NCBI RefSeq assembly: GCF_000429965.1
Contig: NZ_KE387004.1
Coordinates: 251,526-315,525 of the forward strand
Direction of reading: 5' to 3'
DNA: 64,000 bases
Origin: Desulfogranum mediterraneum DSM 13871
GTDB taxonomy: Bacteria; Desulfobacterota; Desulfobulbia; Desulfobulbales; Desulfobulbaceae
The notes beneath the pieces were generated by a model, which saw nothing but the letters and a program-made list of their open reading frames with translations, had not been told where the DNA came from and did not search any database. The position numbers and the translations under genes are program-made. Shown here piece by piece: positions 1 through 9,174 of the stretch; position 1 is the first letter of the stretch, and every line of letters begins with the position of its first letter.

Positions 1-2448
1 GGCGATGTCAAAGGCATTATTGAACTGGGCGCAAGTTTTCTCTTTACGCCACGCTATCTCGACTTCTCCGAACAGGTCGGCAGCGTGGTGGCCGTTGCCA
101 TCAATGCAGCCATGGCCAATGACCGCTTAAAAGAGCTTCTTGAACAGACCAGGAGACAGTCGGAAACACTCCGCAACCAGCAGCAAGAGCTCCAAAAAGC
201 CAATGCCGAGTTGGAAGAGCAGACTGCAGAGCTGAAGGAATCTGAAGCCAGGCTGCAGGTCCAGCAGGAGGAGCTCCAGGCGAGCAACGAGGAGATGGAA
301 GAAAAGAACGAGCTGCTTGAAGAACAAAAGAAGGAGAATGAATCCAAGAACCGTCACCTGCGGGAAAAACAAGAGGAGATAGAGGAGAAGGCACGACAGT
401 TGGAACTTGCCACCAAATACAAGTCGGAATTCCTCTCCAACATGTCCCATGAACTCAGAACCCCATTGAACTCGATCCTGCTGCTTGCAAATCTGCTTGC
501 AGAAAACGAGGAGAATAACCTGAACGATGATCAGGTCGAGTCAGCCACAGCTATCCACAGGGGCGGCCAGACCCTGTTACACCTCATTAACGAGATCCTG
601 GATCTTTCCAAGATAGAGGCAGGCCAGGTGGAACTGAGCCTGTCCGCAACCACTCCGAAAACCATTGCCACCAACTTTGAGTTGGAATTCAACCATCTTG
701 CCAAGAGCAAGGGACTGGAGTTTCGAACAGAACTCGGAGAAAACCTCCCCGAAAGCCTGATCACCGACGAATACCGCCTGGAGCAGATCGTAAGAAATCT
801 CCTTGGAAATGCCTTTAAATTCACAGAAAAAGGAAGCATCACCCTGACTATAGCACGACCAGGAGCCGGAACCATCATCAGCAGAAAAGATCTTGACCCC
901 AGCCATGCAGTAGCAATTTCGGTGACAGACACCGGACCCGGAATACCGGCAGACAAGTTGAACCTGATCTTTGAATCCTTCAGGCAGGTTGACGGATCCA
1001 TCAGCCGGAGCCATGGCGGGACCGGTCTCGGCCTTTCCATATCCAGAGAACTGGCTCAGCTTATTGGCGGTCACCTCACGGCAACAAGTACCCTCAACCA
1101 GGGGGCGGAATTCACCCTGATCCTCCCTGAGACCCTGAGCAGAGATGAGGTCCAATCAGTACAAGCACGCCAACAACCGCTGGCGCCCCCAGGGGAGACA
1201 GAAGCCGCTCCAACCGCTCAGGCGGAAAAGGTGACTGAAGAGCTGGTTGCTGCTCCAGCCAGTGAAGGCAGCAGTTCCGGGAAGAGTATGCTGATCATCG
1301 AAGACGACAAGGTGTTCGCCACCATCCTTTCTAATTACTTCCAAAAAAACGGCTACCAGAGCATTGTCGCCGACAGCGGAGAATCCGGGGTCAAGTACGC
1401 CATCGAGCATAAACCGACAGCTGTCATCCTGGACATAGGCCTTCCTGGGATTGACGGCTGGACGGTTTTAAATGAACTGAAAAAGAACCCTGACACCAGA
1501 CATATCCCTGTTCATATCATGTCCGCCTTCGATGCCTCTGGCAAGGGGCTCCAACAGGGGGCTGTTGGTTACCTGACCAAACCCGTCGGCAGCCAAGAAT
1601 TACGAACCGCCCTGGAGAGCATAGAGTACGTCCTGGAAAACGAGGTAAAAGAACTGCTGGTTGTTGAAGACGACGCAACCCTGCGCAACAATATCATGAG
1701 GCTCATGGAAACCCAGGACATCCATACCACAGCCGCGGAAACCGGCGCCCAGGTAATGGAACTGCTGAGATCGACCCGTTTTGACTGCATGATCCTCGAC
1801 CTTGGCCTGCCGGACATTTCCGGCTTCACCCTCCTTGACGAGATAAAAAAAGACGCCTCCATCACCCCTCCGCCGGTGATCATCTATACCGGACGTGACC
1901 TGACACGGGAAGAGACGGAGAGGTTGGAACAATACTCCTCCACCATTGTCGTCAAGAGCGCCTACTCCCAGGAACGACTGCTTGATGAAACAGCGCTTTT
2001 TCTCCACCGGGTTGAACAGAACATGCCGGATGCTCACAAGAAGATGATTCGGGAGGTGCGGGAGAAAGATTCCAGCATCAAAGGGAAAAAAGTCCTCCTG
2101 GTGGATGATGACATGAGAAACGCCTTTGCCTTGAACAAGTTTCTGACAAGCAAGGGGGTCGAAGTCACCATTGCAGACAACGGCAGAAAGGCCCTGGAGC
2201 TCCTGGAAAAAGAACAACGTCCTGACATCGTCCTGATGGATATCATGATGCCGGAGATGGATGGCTACGAAGCGATAACAAACATCAGAAAAAACAAAAA
2301 GTTCAAGGAGCTGCCCATCCTCGCCCTAACGGCAAAGGCGATGGAGACAGACCGTGAAAAATGTATCAGCTGCGGCGCCAATGATTATCTCTCCAAACCC
2401 ATTGACACCACCAAGCTCTTGTCCATGTTGAGAATTTGGATGTACTAG
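1..2448 (+). CDS. Hybrid sensor histidine kinase with three receivers, 5' end missing
   Basis: The frame is open from base 1, so the gene begins outside the window; 815 residues are visible. Order: the end of a GAF-like sensor domain (about 1-40), a long Glu/Gln-rich coiled coil (45-135), a HisKA dimerisation helix with phospho-acceptor His150 in SHELRTPLN, a HATPase domain (about 250-365, with DTGPGIP and GGTGLGLSIS boxes), then three receiver domains with candidate phospho-Asp at 478 (ILDIGLPGIDG), 600 (ILDLGLPD) and 747 (LMDIMMPEMDG). It should autophosphorylate and relay phosphate to its receivers in the cytoplasm. The signal sensed is unknown. It is followed 199 bp later by cheR and cheB genes and a second hybrid kinase on the same strand, which suggests one signalling locus. 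The second receiver has VVKSAY where the conserved Lys region lies, so it may be atypical. Confidence 0.93.
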   Translation, partial: GDVKGIIELGASFLFTPRYLDFSEQVGSVVAVAINAAMANDRLKELLEQTRRQSETLRNQQQELQKANAELEEQTAELKESEARLQVQQEELQASNEEMEEKNELLEEQKKENESKNRHLREKQEEIEEKARQLELATKYKSEFLSNMSHELRTPLNSILLLANLLAENEENNLNDDQVESATAIHRGGQTLLHLINEILDLSKIEAGQVELSLSATTPKTIATNFELEFNHLAKSKGLEFRTELGENLPESLITDEYRLEQIVRNLLGNAFKFTEKGSITLTIARPGAGTIISRKDLDPSHAVAISVTDTGPGIPADKLNLIFESFRQVDGSISRSHGGTGLGLSISRELAQLIGGHLTATSTLNQGAEFTLILPETLSRDEVQSVQARQQPLAPPGETEAAPTAQAEKVTEELVAAPASEGSSSGKSMLIIEDDKVFATILSNYFQKNGYQSIVADSGESGVKYAIEHKPTAVILDIGLPGIDGWTVLNELKKNPDTRHIPVHIMSAFDASGKGLQQGAVGYLTKPVGSQELRTALESIEYVLENEVKELLVVEDDATLRNNIMRLMETQDIHTTAAETGAQVMELLRSTRFDCMILDLGLPDISGFTLLDEIKKDASITPPPVIIYTGRDLTREETERLEQYSSTIVVKSAYSQERLLDETALFLHRVEQNMPDAHKKMIREVREKDSSIKGKKVLLVDDDMRNAFALNKFLTSKGVEVTIADNGRKALELLEKEQRPDIVLMDIMMPEMDGYEAITNIRKNKKFKELPILALTAKAMETDREKCISCGANDYLSKPIDTTKLLSMLRIWMY

Positions 2449-2647
2449 AGGGTATCATGGATACTGAAATATCTTGTTCAAGATCAGTTAAGCGCAGCCC
2501 CCGAGGCATACGAGGAAAAAAGACCACAGGTATCCAAGAGGAGTCTACGCTTAGCTCCGAGGATAAACCCTTGAGCACGAGGCAGGCACTGGGCGAAGTG
2601 ACAACGCATCACGCTAGCCTCAAACCATAAAGTCCAGACAGGGAACA

Positions 2648-3493
2648 ATGGACAACGAAGAACTGGAAATAACGCTTTTACTCGAGGCCATGCAATCCCG
2701 CTACGGCTATGACTTCCGGGGATATGCCCGGGCATCGTTGACAAGACGAATCAAGAAAGGCTTGGCAGAAACAGGGCTGCAGAGAATCTCCGAACTGATC
2801 CCGCCGATACTTTACGACAGGGATTTCTTCAACAAGTTTGTCGCAAACCTCTCTGTTCACGTGACGGAAATGTTCAGAGACCCCCTTTTCTTCAAGGCCC
2901 TTCGTGAAGAGGTCATCCCCTATCTCAAGACCTTTCCATTTATAAAGATATGGTCTGCAGGTATCTCCACAGGCGAAGAGGTCTACTCACTTGCCATCGT
3001 GCTCAAGGAGGAAGGGCTCTACGAGAAGAGCAGAATCTATGCCACGGATTTTAGCGATACCGTCCTTGAAAAAGCCCGAAAAGGCATCTACCCCACAGAC
3101 TTGATAAAGAAAAGCACCAAAAATTACCAGAAATCGGGCGGGAGTACATCGTTTGGAAACTATTACCACGCCGATTATGAGTCTGCTATCTTTGACCGAG
3201 CCCTCAAAAAAAATATAGTCTTTGCCAACCACAACATGGTGACCGACAGTGTTTTCGGCGAGATGCACCTTATCCTCTGCAGGAATGTCCTGATCTATTT
3301 TGATGCCAATCTCCAAAACCATGTGTTCCAACTCTTCTTTGACAGTCTGCGCCCCAATGGCTTCCTCTGCCTGGGCAGCAAGGAGACCCTCGAGTATTCA
3401 AAAGAAAAGGATAACTTTGTAGCTGTTATCAAGAGACAAAAAATTTACCAGAAAAAGAAAACCCATAGAGGGTACCATGCAGAATCACTATGA
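2648..3493 (+). CDS. cheR: CheR-type chemoreceptor methyltransferase
   Basis: 281 residues, the usual length of a single-domain CheR. An N-terminal helical CheR_N domain (about 5-60) precedes the SAM-dependent methyltransferase fold, with the SAM-binding stretch around IWSAGISTGEEVYSLA, the acidic loop ATDFSDTVLEKA and the LILCRNVLIYF motif. CheR transfers methyl groups from SAM to receptor glutamates. No chemoreceptor, CheW or CheA gene is in view, so here the target may be a kinase or a receptor coded elsewhere. It overlaps the next gene (cheB) by 17 bases, which implies translational coupling. The start is ATG preceded by a weak AGGGA element. Confidence 0.92.
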   Translation: MDNEELEITLLLEAMQSRYGYDFRGYARASLTRRIKKGLAETGLQRISELIPPILYDRDFFNKFVANLSVHVTEMFRDPLFFKALREEVIPYLKTFPFIKIWSAGISTGEEVYSLAIVLKEEGLYEKSRIYATDFSDTVLEKARKGIYPTDLIKKSTKNYQKSGGSTSFGNYYHADYESAIFDRALKKNIVFANHNMVTDSVFGEMHLILCRNVLIYFDANLQNHVFQLFFDSLRPNGFLCLGSKETLEYSKEKDNFVAVIKRQKIYQKKKTHRGYHAESL

Positions 3494-4067
3494 GGCCGTT
3501 GTCATAGGCGTATCTGCTGGTGGATTCAGGGCCCTGCACACTCTGCTTTCCGAGTTGCCCGACCATTTTACCCTTCCGGTCATGATCGTTCAGCATCGCA
3601 AGGCCTCGGCCGAAAACTACCTGGTCACCTCCCTTAACAAGAACTGTCGACTCCTGGTCAAGGAGGCTGACGAGAAAGAAAAAATCACCTCTGGGACGGT
3701 CTACCTTGCTCCGGGGGATTACCATCTCCTGGTGGAAAAAGACAAAACCCTATCCTTATCCATAGATGAACCTGTCTGCTACTCGAGACCATCAATCGAT
3801 GTCCTCTTTGAAACAGCGGCAGCGACGTACCAGGCCGGCCTCATCGGAATAATTCTCACCGGCGCGAACAGCGACGGCAGTGCAGGGATACGGTCAATAA
3901 AAGCAGGCGGCGGACTGACGATCTCCCAACATCCTGAGACGGCAGAAGCTGATACCATGCCGCTGGCCGCCATCGCTACCAAGGCGGTTGATTACATCCT
4001 CACCCTGCAGGAGATCTCCCCCTTCCTCAATGACCTGCTGGAGCAGTCCCATGAAACCAAGGAGTAG
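3477..4067 (+). CDS. cheB: CheB-type methylesterase without receiver domain
   Basis: 196 residues forming only the CheB catalytic domain. The catalytic triad is visible: Ser13 in GVSAGGF, His40 in MIVQHRK and Asp133 in LTGANSDGSAG. CheB hydrolyses receptor glutamyl methyl esters and deamidates glutamines. Classic CheB carries an N-terminal receiver that gates activity; it is absent here, so control must be in trans, possibly by the hybrid kinases on either side. The ATG is preceded by GAGGG and lies inside the end of cheR. The same CheR/receiver-less CheB/hybrid kinase arrangement is known in many proteobacteria, usually with unknown targets. Confidence 0.92.
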   Translation: MQNHYEAVVIGVSAGGFRALHTLLSELPDHFTLPVMIVQHRKASAENYLVTSLNKNCRLLVKEADEKEKITSGTVYLAPGDYHLLVEKDKTLSLSIDEPVCYSRPSIDVLFETAAATYQAGLIGIILTGANSDGSAGIRSIKAGGGLTISQHPETAEADTMPLAAIATKAVDYILTLQEISPFLNDLLEQSHETKE

Positions 4068-4208
4068 TAAGGAAAAAATTGACCTCTGCAAACAGGCGAA
4101 GACCAGCAGCTGCCATGTAGAAGAGCAGCAGAGCAGGGTTCTCTGTCCTGACAGGACGATGCATTTTGCGATTATAAAGATAACACCAGTCTCTTTCAGT
4201 TAGATTCC

Positions 4209-6230
4209 ATGAATAAAGATATCGACCAGAGTAGATCACCACAAAATAGCGCCCCCCCCAAGGTGCTCGTTGTTGACGACACCCCTGAAAACATCATTGC
4301 CCTCAAAAAGCTGCTCAACAAACTTGACCTCACTGTTACAACCGCAAATTCCGGAAATGAGGCACTGGCTGAAACCTTATACAACGACTTCGCTCTCATC
4401 TTTCTGGATGTACAGATGCCGGAGATGGACGGTTATGAGGTAGCCGACATTCTTAAATCAAATGAAAAGACCGCCTCGATACCGATTATTTTCATTACAG
4501 CCATTGATCGAGATCACACCAAGGAGCTCAAGGGCTACGACAAGGGAGCAGTCGATTTCATCTTTAAGCCTTTCAATGAATTCATCCTCCTCAACAAGAC
4601 CAAGATATTTCTTGACATACATAAGATGAAATCCAGCCTGGAGACACTGGTGTCCGAAAGGACATCTGCCCTCAACGAGAGCAACCTGCAACTACAAAGG
4701 GAAATATCCAGGAAAGAGGAGACTGAAAGAGAGCTCATCAGGACCAAATCACACCTCACCAGCATCATCAATTCCATGTCATCGATTCTGGTGGGAACGG
4801 ATGCCAAGGGCCTCATCAAGGACATGAACCTGACCGCTGTCAACTTTTCAGGCATAGACTTTAGCGATGCCCAGGGGAAATCGATTCATGAAGTTTTACC
4901 TTTATTTTCAGAGACAGTAAGAGAGCTTCTCGAACGATCCACCAGCAATGGTCCTGTTGAAAAGACCAAGATTCCGATAAGCGTTGATGGGGTCGAAAGT
5001 GTTTTCAACTTTGCACTCTACCCTCTGATTGGCGAAGATTTTGACCAGGTCGTGATCAGGGTCGATGACGTGACCAAGGCTCAACAGATGGAAGAGGAAA
5101 TAGAAAAACGCCGTCACATCGACTCGCTTGGACAACTGGCCGGAGGCGTTGCCCACGACTTCAACAACATGCTCAGTGCCATCATGGGAGCGGCAGAGAT
5201 GCTTCGGCTTAAAGCCGGAGGCAACCCCAGCCTGGCCAAATATATCGACGGCATCATATCATCGGTGGAACATGCTGCAAACCTCACCAATAAGCTGTTG
5301 AGGTTTGCCAAGAAGAAGGCAGGAGGAGAGGAGACCGTTGACGTCCACAGCCTAATTAAGGACACCGTCCTCATCCTGCAGAGAAGCATAGATAAGCGTA
5401 TCGAGATTGTCGTCAAGACAGATGCAGCCCAGAGCATGGTACAGGGAGACAACTCAGAACTGTCCAATGCCCTGCTGAACATAGGCATCAACGCAAGAGA
5501 CGCTATGCCCAACGGAGGCCTCTTAACGATCACCACTAAAAACCGCCTCATCAATGACAGCCACACAGCCTCCACCCTTGAACTCTCAAAAGGACAGTAC
5601 CTGGAGTTGAGCGTCGCAGACACCGGAACAGGTATGAGCGACGAGGTAAGGAACAAGGCCTTTGAACCTTTTTTTTCGACCAAGGAACCGGGCAAGGGGA
5701 CAGGGCTCGGACTGGCCAGTGTCTATGGCACCATAAAATCACACTCCGGAACCATTCGTCTGGAAAGCTCGCCGGGAAAAGGAACCACCTTTACCCTTCT
5801 CCTGCCAACCAGCACCAAGGTGGCCAAACATCCCCGCCCAACGCCGCATCCTGATTTGGAAGAAAAAATTCAGGGCACGGTCTTGTTGGTAGATGACGAG
5901 GAAAACGTTCGTACTATCGGCTCCGCCCTTCTTGTAGAGTTGGGCCTGGAGGTGCTCACTGCAAAAAATGGCCGGCAGGCGGTTGATATTGTACAAGCGC
6001 AACAGGATAAGATTTCACTTATCATTCTCGACATGATAATGCCCGAGTTAAACGGTCACGACTGCTTTCAAGAGATTAAAAAAATCATGCCGGACGCAAG
6101 GGTTCTCATCTGCAGCGGCTACGCTCCCGATGAAACAGTCGCAAAACTCCTCCGGGAAGGTGTACTTGCTCTCATCAAAAAACCATTCCGCTTTGCCGAA
6201 CTCAAAGAAGTTGTCCACACCTATCTATGA
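4209..6230 (+). CDS. Hybrid histidine kinase: REC-PAS-HisKA-HATPase-REC
   Basis: 673 residues. An N-terminal receiver (about 15-130, phospho-Asp67 in FLDVQMPEMDG) is followed by a short coiled coil, a PAS domain (190-300), an NtrB-like HisKA segment with His316 in GGVAHDFNN, a HATPase domain (400-530, ADTGTGMS and GTGLGLASV boxes) and a C-terminal receiver (555-672, Asp608 in ILDMIMPELNG). No membrane segment is seen, so it is cytosolic. The N-terminal receiver makes it a candidate target of the upstream hybrid kinase, giving a relay. A run of eight C at 4252-4259 lies in codons 15-17. It is the last gene of the locus; a strong hairpin follows the stop codon. Confidence 0.93.
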   Translation: MNKDIDQSRSPQNSAPPKVLVVDDTPENIIALKKLLNKLDLTVTTANSGNEALAETLYNDFALIFLDVQMPEMDGYEVADILKSNEKTASIPIIFITAIDRDHTKELKGYDKGAVDFIFKPFNEFILLNKTKIFLDIHKMKSSLETLVSERTSALNESNLQLQREISRKEETERELIRTKSHLTSIINSMSSILVGTDAKGLIKDMNLTAVNFSGIDFSDAQGKSIHEVLPLFSETVRELLERSTSNGPVEKTKIPISVDGVESVFNFALYPLIGEDFDQVVIRVDDVTKAQQMEEEIEKRRHIDSLGQLAGGVAHDFNNMLSAIMGAAEMLRLKAGGNPSLAKYIDGIISSVEHAANLTNKLLRFAKKKAGGEETVDVHSLIKDTVLILQRSIDKRIEIVVKTDAAQSMVQGDNSELSNALLNIGINARDAMPNGGLLTITTKNRLINDSHTASTLELSKGQYLELSVADTGTGMSDEVRNKAFEPFFSTKEPGKGTGLGLASVYGTIKSHSGTIRLESSPGKGTTFTLLLPTSTKVAKHPRPTPHPDLEEKIQGTVLLVDDEENVRTIGSALLVELGLEVLTAKNGRQAVDIVQAQQDKISLIILDMIMPELNGHDCFQEIKKIMPDARVLICSGYAPDETVAKLLREGVLALIKKPFRFAELKEVVHTYL

Positions 6231-6259
6231 ACCAGGGGAGTGCAGACCTCATCTGACAG

Positions 6260-6282
6260 CCTGGCTCTTGGCAAGAGCCAGG
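6260..6282. terminator. Perfect 10-bp inverted repeat just after a kinase gene
   Basis: A perfect stem of 10 bp with a 3-base loop (GGC) starts 30 bases after the stop codon of the REC-PAS-kinase gene. There is no T tract on either side, so it is not a standard intrinsic terminator. It may instead protect the 3' end of the transcript or assist Rho-dependent termination. Confidence 0.4.
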
Positions 6283-6837
6283 GGCAGCGGCTTTCAGAGA
6301 GAAGCAACTTGCTTGCAAATGGATAGCGGCTGTGGCCCTCTTCCAGTCGCTCTCCAAGAGCTCCCTCAACGGCTCGATTCGAGCAGACGCCTGGCCCTTG
6401 TTTTTCCGGATATGCGGCTGCAGGCAACACTGCCCTCGTCAGGGGCCACTTCTGCTGGTACCTGCAGGCCGGACAACAAATAGCCCGCCCTGAAACAGAC
6501 CCTATTTTTTCATGGATTCCGGGTTGAACCCTTTCCCATCCCCAGTCCGTTCTTGCCGCTCCTTCCCCTCTCCTGCAGGACTCCTCTGCCTGGACCAGCC
6601 CTGGAGATCCAAACGATAATTGCTTGGAAAAAATAATAAAAGACGATAGCCTTGTATCATCGCGAACACGATAGAGGATCATCCCAAAAGGGATGCCAGC
6701 AGAGAGGACAACAGAGGGATAGAGATGACCGTTCAACCAATCCTGATGATAGGCAACGATACCTTGGGGAAAAGATCCACGGATATCGACTTCAGAAAAG
6801 ACAAAGACGCCAGCCAGGAAACCAGCAACTCTCTTCC
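6283..6837. other. Intergenic stretch with no supported gene
   Basis: I see no convincing gene here. On the minus strand a stop-free frame runs from about 6853 to 6221. Its first third has a hydrophobic, membrane-protein-like composition (for example LSAGIPFGMILYRVR). The rest is low in plausible protein character, there is no good start codon, and it overlaps the start of yigZ. It could be a decayed membrane-protein gene, but that is a guess. Confidence 0.4.
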
Positions 6838-7464
6838 ATGAGTGAGCGCTATCTCATCCCAGCCCTGGCCGGTAGCGAGATCCACCGGGTGGAGGAGACC
6901 ATCAAACGCAGCCGCTTTATCACCACCATCGCCCACAGCCCTGATCCGGAAGGAGCCCGAGCCTTTATCGCCCGCTTAAAGGAAGAGTTTGGCGATGCCA
7001 ACCATAACTGCTGGGCCTTCCAGTGCGGCCCGCCGGGAGATACCTCCCAGGTAGGTATGAGTGATGATGGAGAACCCCACAACACTGCCGGCAAACCCAT
7101 GCTCAACATGCTCCTCCATGCCAAGGTCGGCGAGTTGGCCTGCGTGGTCAGCCGTTACTTTGGCGGGATCAAGCTGGGGAGCGGTGGTCTGGTTCGGGCC
7201 TATTCCGGAATGGTACGACTGGGCCTGGAAGAGCTGGCAACCCGGGAAAAGGTCGCCCTGATCGATCTCCAACTCATCATGGCCTATGCCCATATCAGCC
7301 CGTTCAAACGCCTCCTGGCCGAGTTTGAGGCAGAGATCATCGCTGAAGAGTTTGCCGCTGATGCCGGCTTCACCCTCCGCCTGCCCCAGGAGCAGCTGAC
7401 CAAACTGGAAGAGCGGCTCACGGACCTGACCCGTGGCGAGATCTTGATCGAGCCGATTGCGTAG
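6838..7464 (+). CDS. yigZ: YigZ/IMPACT family protein
   Basis: 208 residues from the chosen ATG at 6838. The open frame extends 62 codons upstream, but that extension is basic, low-complexity and unlike the family, which is about 205 residues long. The N-terminal UPF0029/IMPACT domain (about 10-125) shows the conserved NHNCWAFQCG and SDDGEPHNTAGKPML stretches. The C-terminal DUF1949 domain (about 135-205) follows. Family members are related to eukaryotic IMPACT, a regulator of translational stress signalling; the bacterial role is not settled. The gene stands alone, with long non-coding gaps on both sides. Confidence 0.93.
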   Translation: MSERYLIPALAGSEIHRVEETIKRSRFITTIAHSPDPEGARAFIARLKEEFGDANHNCWAFQCGPPGDTSQVGMSDDGEPHNTAGKPMLNMLLHAKVGELACVVSRYFGGIKLGSGGLVRAYSGMVRLGLEELATREKVALIDLQLIMAYAHISPFKRLLAEFEAEIIAEEFAADAGFTLRLPQEQLTKLEERLTDLTRGEILIEPIA

Positions 7465-7526
7465 CCGGGTTCCCTGCTCGGTTCAGCAAGGGCTCAACCG
7501 GACTCTGACCATCCCCCCTGGAGACA

Positions 7527-7694
7527 ATGGAGAACGGTAGGGTCTGGGGGGCCTTGGTAGCCCCTACCAAACTCAAAGGGGATGGAAGCTATCGAGCTAT
7601 TTTTGAACAGTATCTCAAAGAGGGGCCTCTGCCAGGGGCAGAGGAGAACAATCATTCTGACCTTGCCGGTAAGGTGAAAATTCGCAGCAAGTAA
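7527..7694 (+). CDS. Possible small protein of unknown function (55 aa)
   Basis: An ATG preceded by GGAG opens a 55-codon frame ending in TAA. The product is hydrophilic, beginning MENGRVWGALVAP and ending GKVKIRSK, with no signal peptide or recognisable domain. It sits alone in the 529-bp gap between yigZ and a methyltransferase gene. The composition looks protein-like, but the length gives little statistical weight. It could equally be the 3' remnant of a longer lost gene. Confidence 0.3.
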   Translation: MENGRVWGALVAPTKLKGDGSYRAIFEQYLKEGPLPGAEENNHSDLAGKVKIRSK

Positions 7695-7858
7695 AGACTC
7701 CTTTGAAAGGTCGATTTTTCAAAACACCTGGGTTCGACCTCGGCAAAGGATAGGGGCCGATGCCGGCAGGATACGGCTGGAGCTGGAACAAGGACCTCCC
7801 AGGTAAACCGATTTGCGAAACTCAGCCACGGCGAGCTCTTGGTTTGGCAGAGTGCGCA

Positions 7859-7874
7859 GCCCGCCTAGGCGGGC
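7859..7874. repeat. 16-bp perfect GC-rich palindrome
   Basis: A perfect palindrome, GCCCGCCTAGGCGGGC, lies 119 bp upstream of the methyltransferase start. It could be a protein-binding site or a hairpin. No T tract follows, so an intrinsic terminator is unlikely. The rest of the 7695-7993 gap shows nothing I can name. Confidence 0.45.
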
Positions 7875-7993
7875 AAGTTGTTGTCATAGATATAAGCGCC
7901 ATACCCAGTAATAGAACAACGCCGACACGAGCCAATCAGCAGCGATCAGCGGAAAACGGATAAGCAGAGCAGCAAGCAGAAAGGAGCGCCCCG

Positions 7994-8806
7994 ATGAAAC
8001 AAACGACCTCTTCAAAAGACCAACAAAAAGGCTGGCAGCGCAAGGCCACAGCCTACGACGAGATCTCTCTTCCGGCGACCAGCCAGGCCTTTGCACCGCT
8101 TTTGGACAGCATCGGAACGCTCCGGGGCCTGCGGGTGCTGGAACTTGCCTCAGGCACCGGACACCTGGCAGAACAGGCGGTGGCACGCGGCGCCACGGTC
8201 GTCGGGGTTGACATAGCCCCAGAGATGGTGGAAAAGGCACGTCGGCGTGTCCCTGCAGGGGCCGAATTTTTCCAGGGCGACGGGGAGGAGCTCTCCTTTG
8301 AGGAGCAGAGCTTCCAGGCCGTCCTCTGCAGCTTCGGCTTCCTCCACTTTGCCCACCCGGAACAGGGTCTGCGCGAGGCGGCACGGGTGCTGAAGCCCGG
8401 CGGCTGTTGTGCCTTTACGGTCTGGCAGGCACCGGAACAGGGCAACGAATTTTTTCAGCTTATCATGGGGGCCTACCGAACCCGGATCAAACCTGAACCT
8501 GGATCGCCTCCGTCCCTCTTTGGCCTGGCCGATCCCGAGGTCCACCGGCCGATGCTGAGCCAGGCAGGTTTTACGGATATTCACCACCAGGAGTTGGAGA
8601 TCAACTGGCCCCTGAACGGACCGGAGACCCTCTTCGAGTTCGCCCTCAAGGGCGGGGTACGGACCCGGATGCTCTACGAGCAACAGCCAGCCGCTATCCG
8701 CCAAGCTATCCGCAAGGCACTGATCAGCGGGGCCCAGTCCTATCTGACTGCGGGCAAGACAGCTGTCCCCTGTCCGGCGGTGCTGGTAAGGGCACGCAAG
8801 CCCTGA
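7994..8806 (+). CDS. Class I SAM-dependent methyltransferase
   Basis: 270 residues. A Rossmann methyltransferase domain (about 45-145) carries the SAM-binding motif VLELASGTGHLAEQ, the acidic VGVDIAPEMVEKA strand end and the post-motif FGFLHFAHPEQGLREAARVLKPGG typical of Methyltransf_11 proteins (UbiE/COQ5-like). The C-terminal part (170-270) probably forms the substrate pocket and cannot be assigned. AGGAG eight bases before the ATG fixes the start. There is no operon partner, so the substrate cannot be inferred. Confidence 0.85.
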   Translation: MKQTTSSKDQQKGWQRKATAYDEISLPATSQAFAPLLDSIGTLRGLRVLELASGTGHLAEQAVARGATVVGVDIAPEMVEKARRRVPAGAEFFQGDGEELSFEEQSFQAVLCSFGFLHFAHPEQGLREAARVLKPGGCCAFTVWQAPEQGNEFFQLIMGAYRTRIKPEPGSPPSLFGLADPEVHRPMLSQAGFTDIHHQELEINWPLNGPETLFEFALKGGVRTRMLYEQQPAAIRQAIRKALISGAQSYLTAGKTAVPCPAVLVRARKP

Positions 8807-9174
8807 TGAACACAGCGCCCTCAAACCACCAGACTCAAGCCACCACTGCGACCCCAAGTAGATGACCAAGCCGCACGCCTCGGCCCGACAGATCAGGGAT
8901 CGCCATAACCAGACCCTCCAAGACCTAACACCTTTTGGCCCCAGGATCAGCGCCATCCCCTCTGGGGAAATCATCTTTTGGCTGTCGGGAACAGCGAGAG
9001 CGGACAGCTGCGGCCCAAGGCCTGCTTTTCAGCTCCGAGTCCTGACAGGGAATCGAGCAGAACCTATCCTCCCCGGCACCACCCAAGAGCCGAACTAAAA
9101 AGAGGTCAAAGCCGGAACACGATGAAGTCGCCCTGATCCCGTAAGCCCTAGATGAATCCTCAAAAAGAGCAGCC
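8807..9174. other. 368-bp gap, no gene recognised
   Basis: Between the methyltransferase and the amidohydrolase. Short open frames occur on both strands, but none has a ribosome-binding site, a plausible composition or a domain. No clear promoter or terminator was seen. Confidence 0.4.

Noticed and set aside
6221-6853. Long stop-free frame on the minus strand after a kinase gene
   Set aside because: It overlaps the start of yigZ, has no credible start or ribosome-binding site, and only its first third looks like membrane protein; treated as uncertain remnant.
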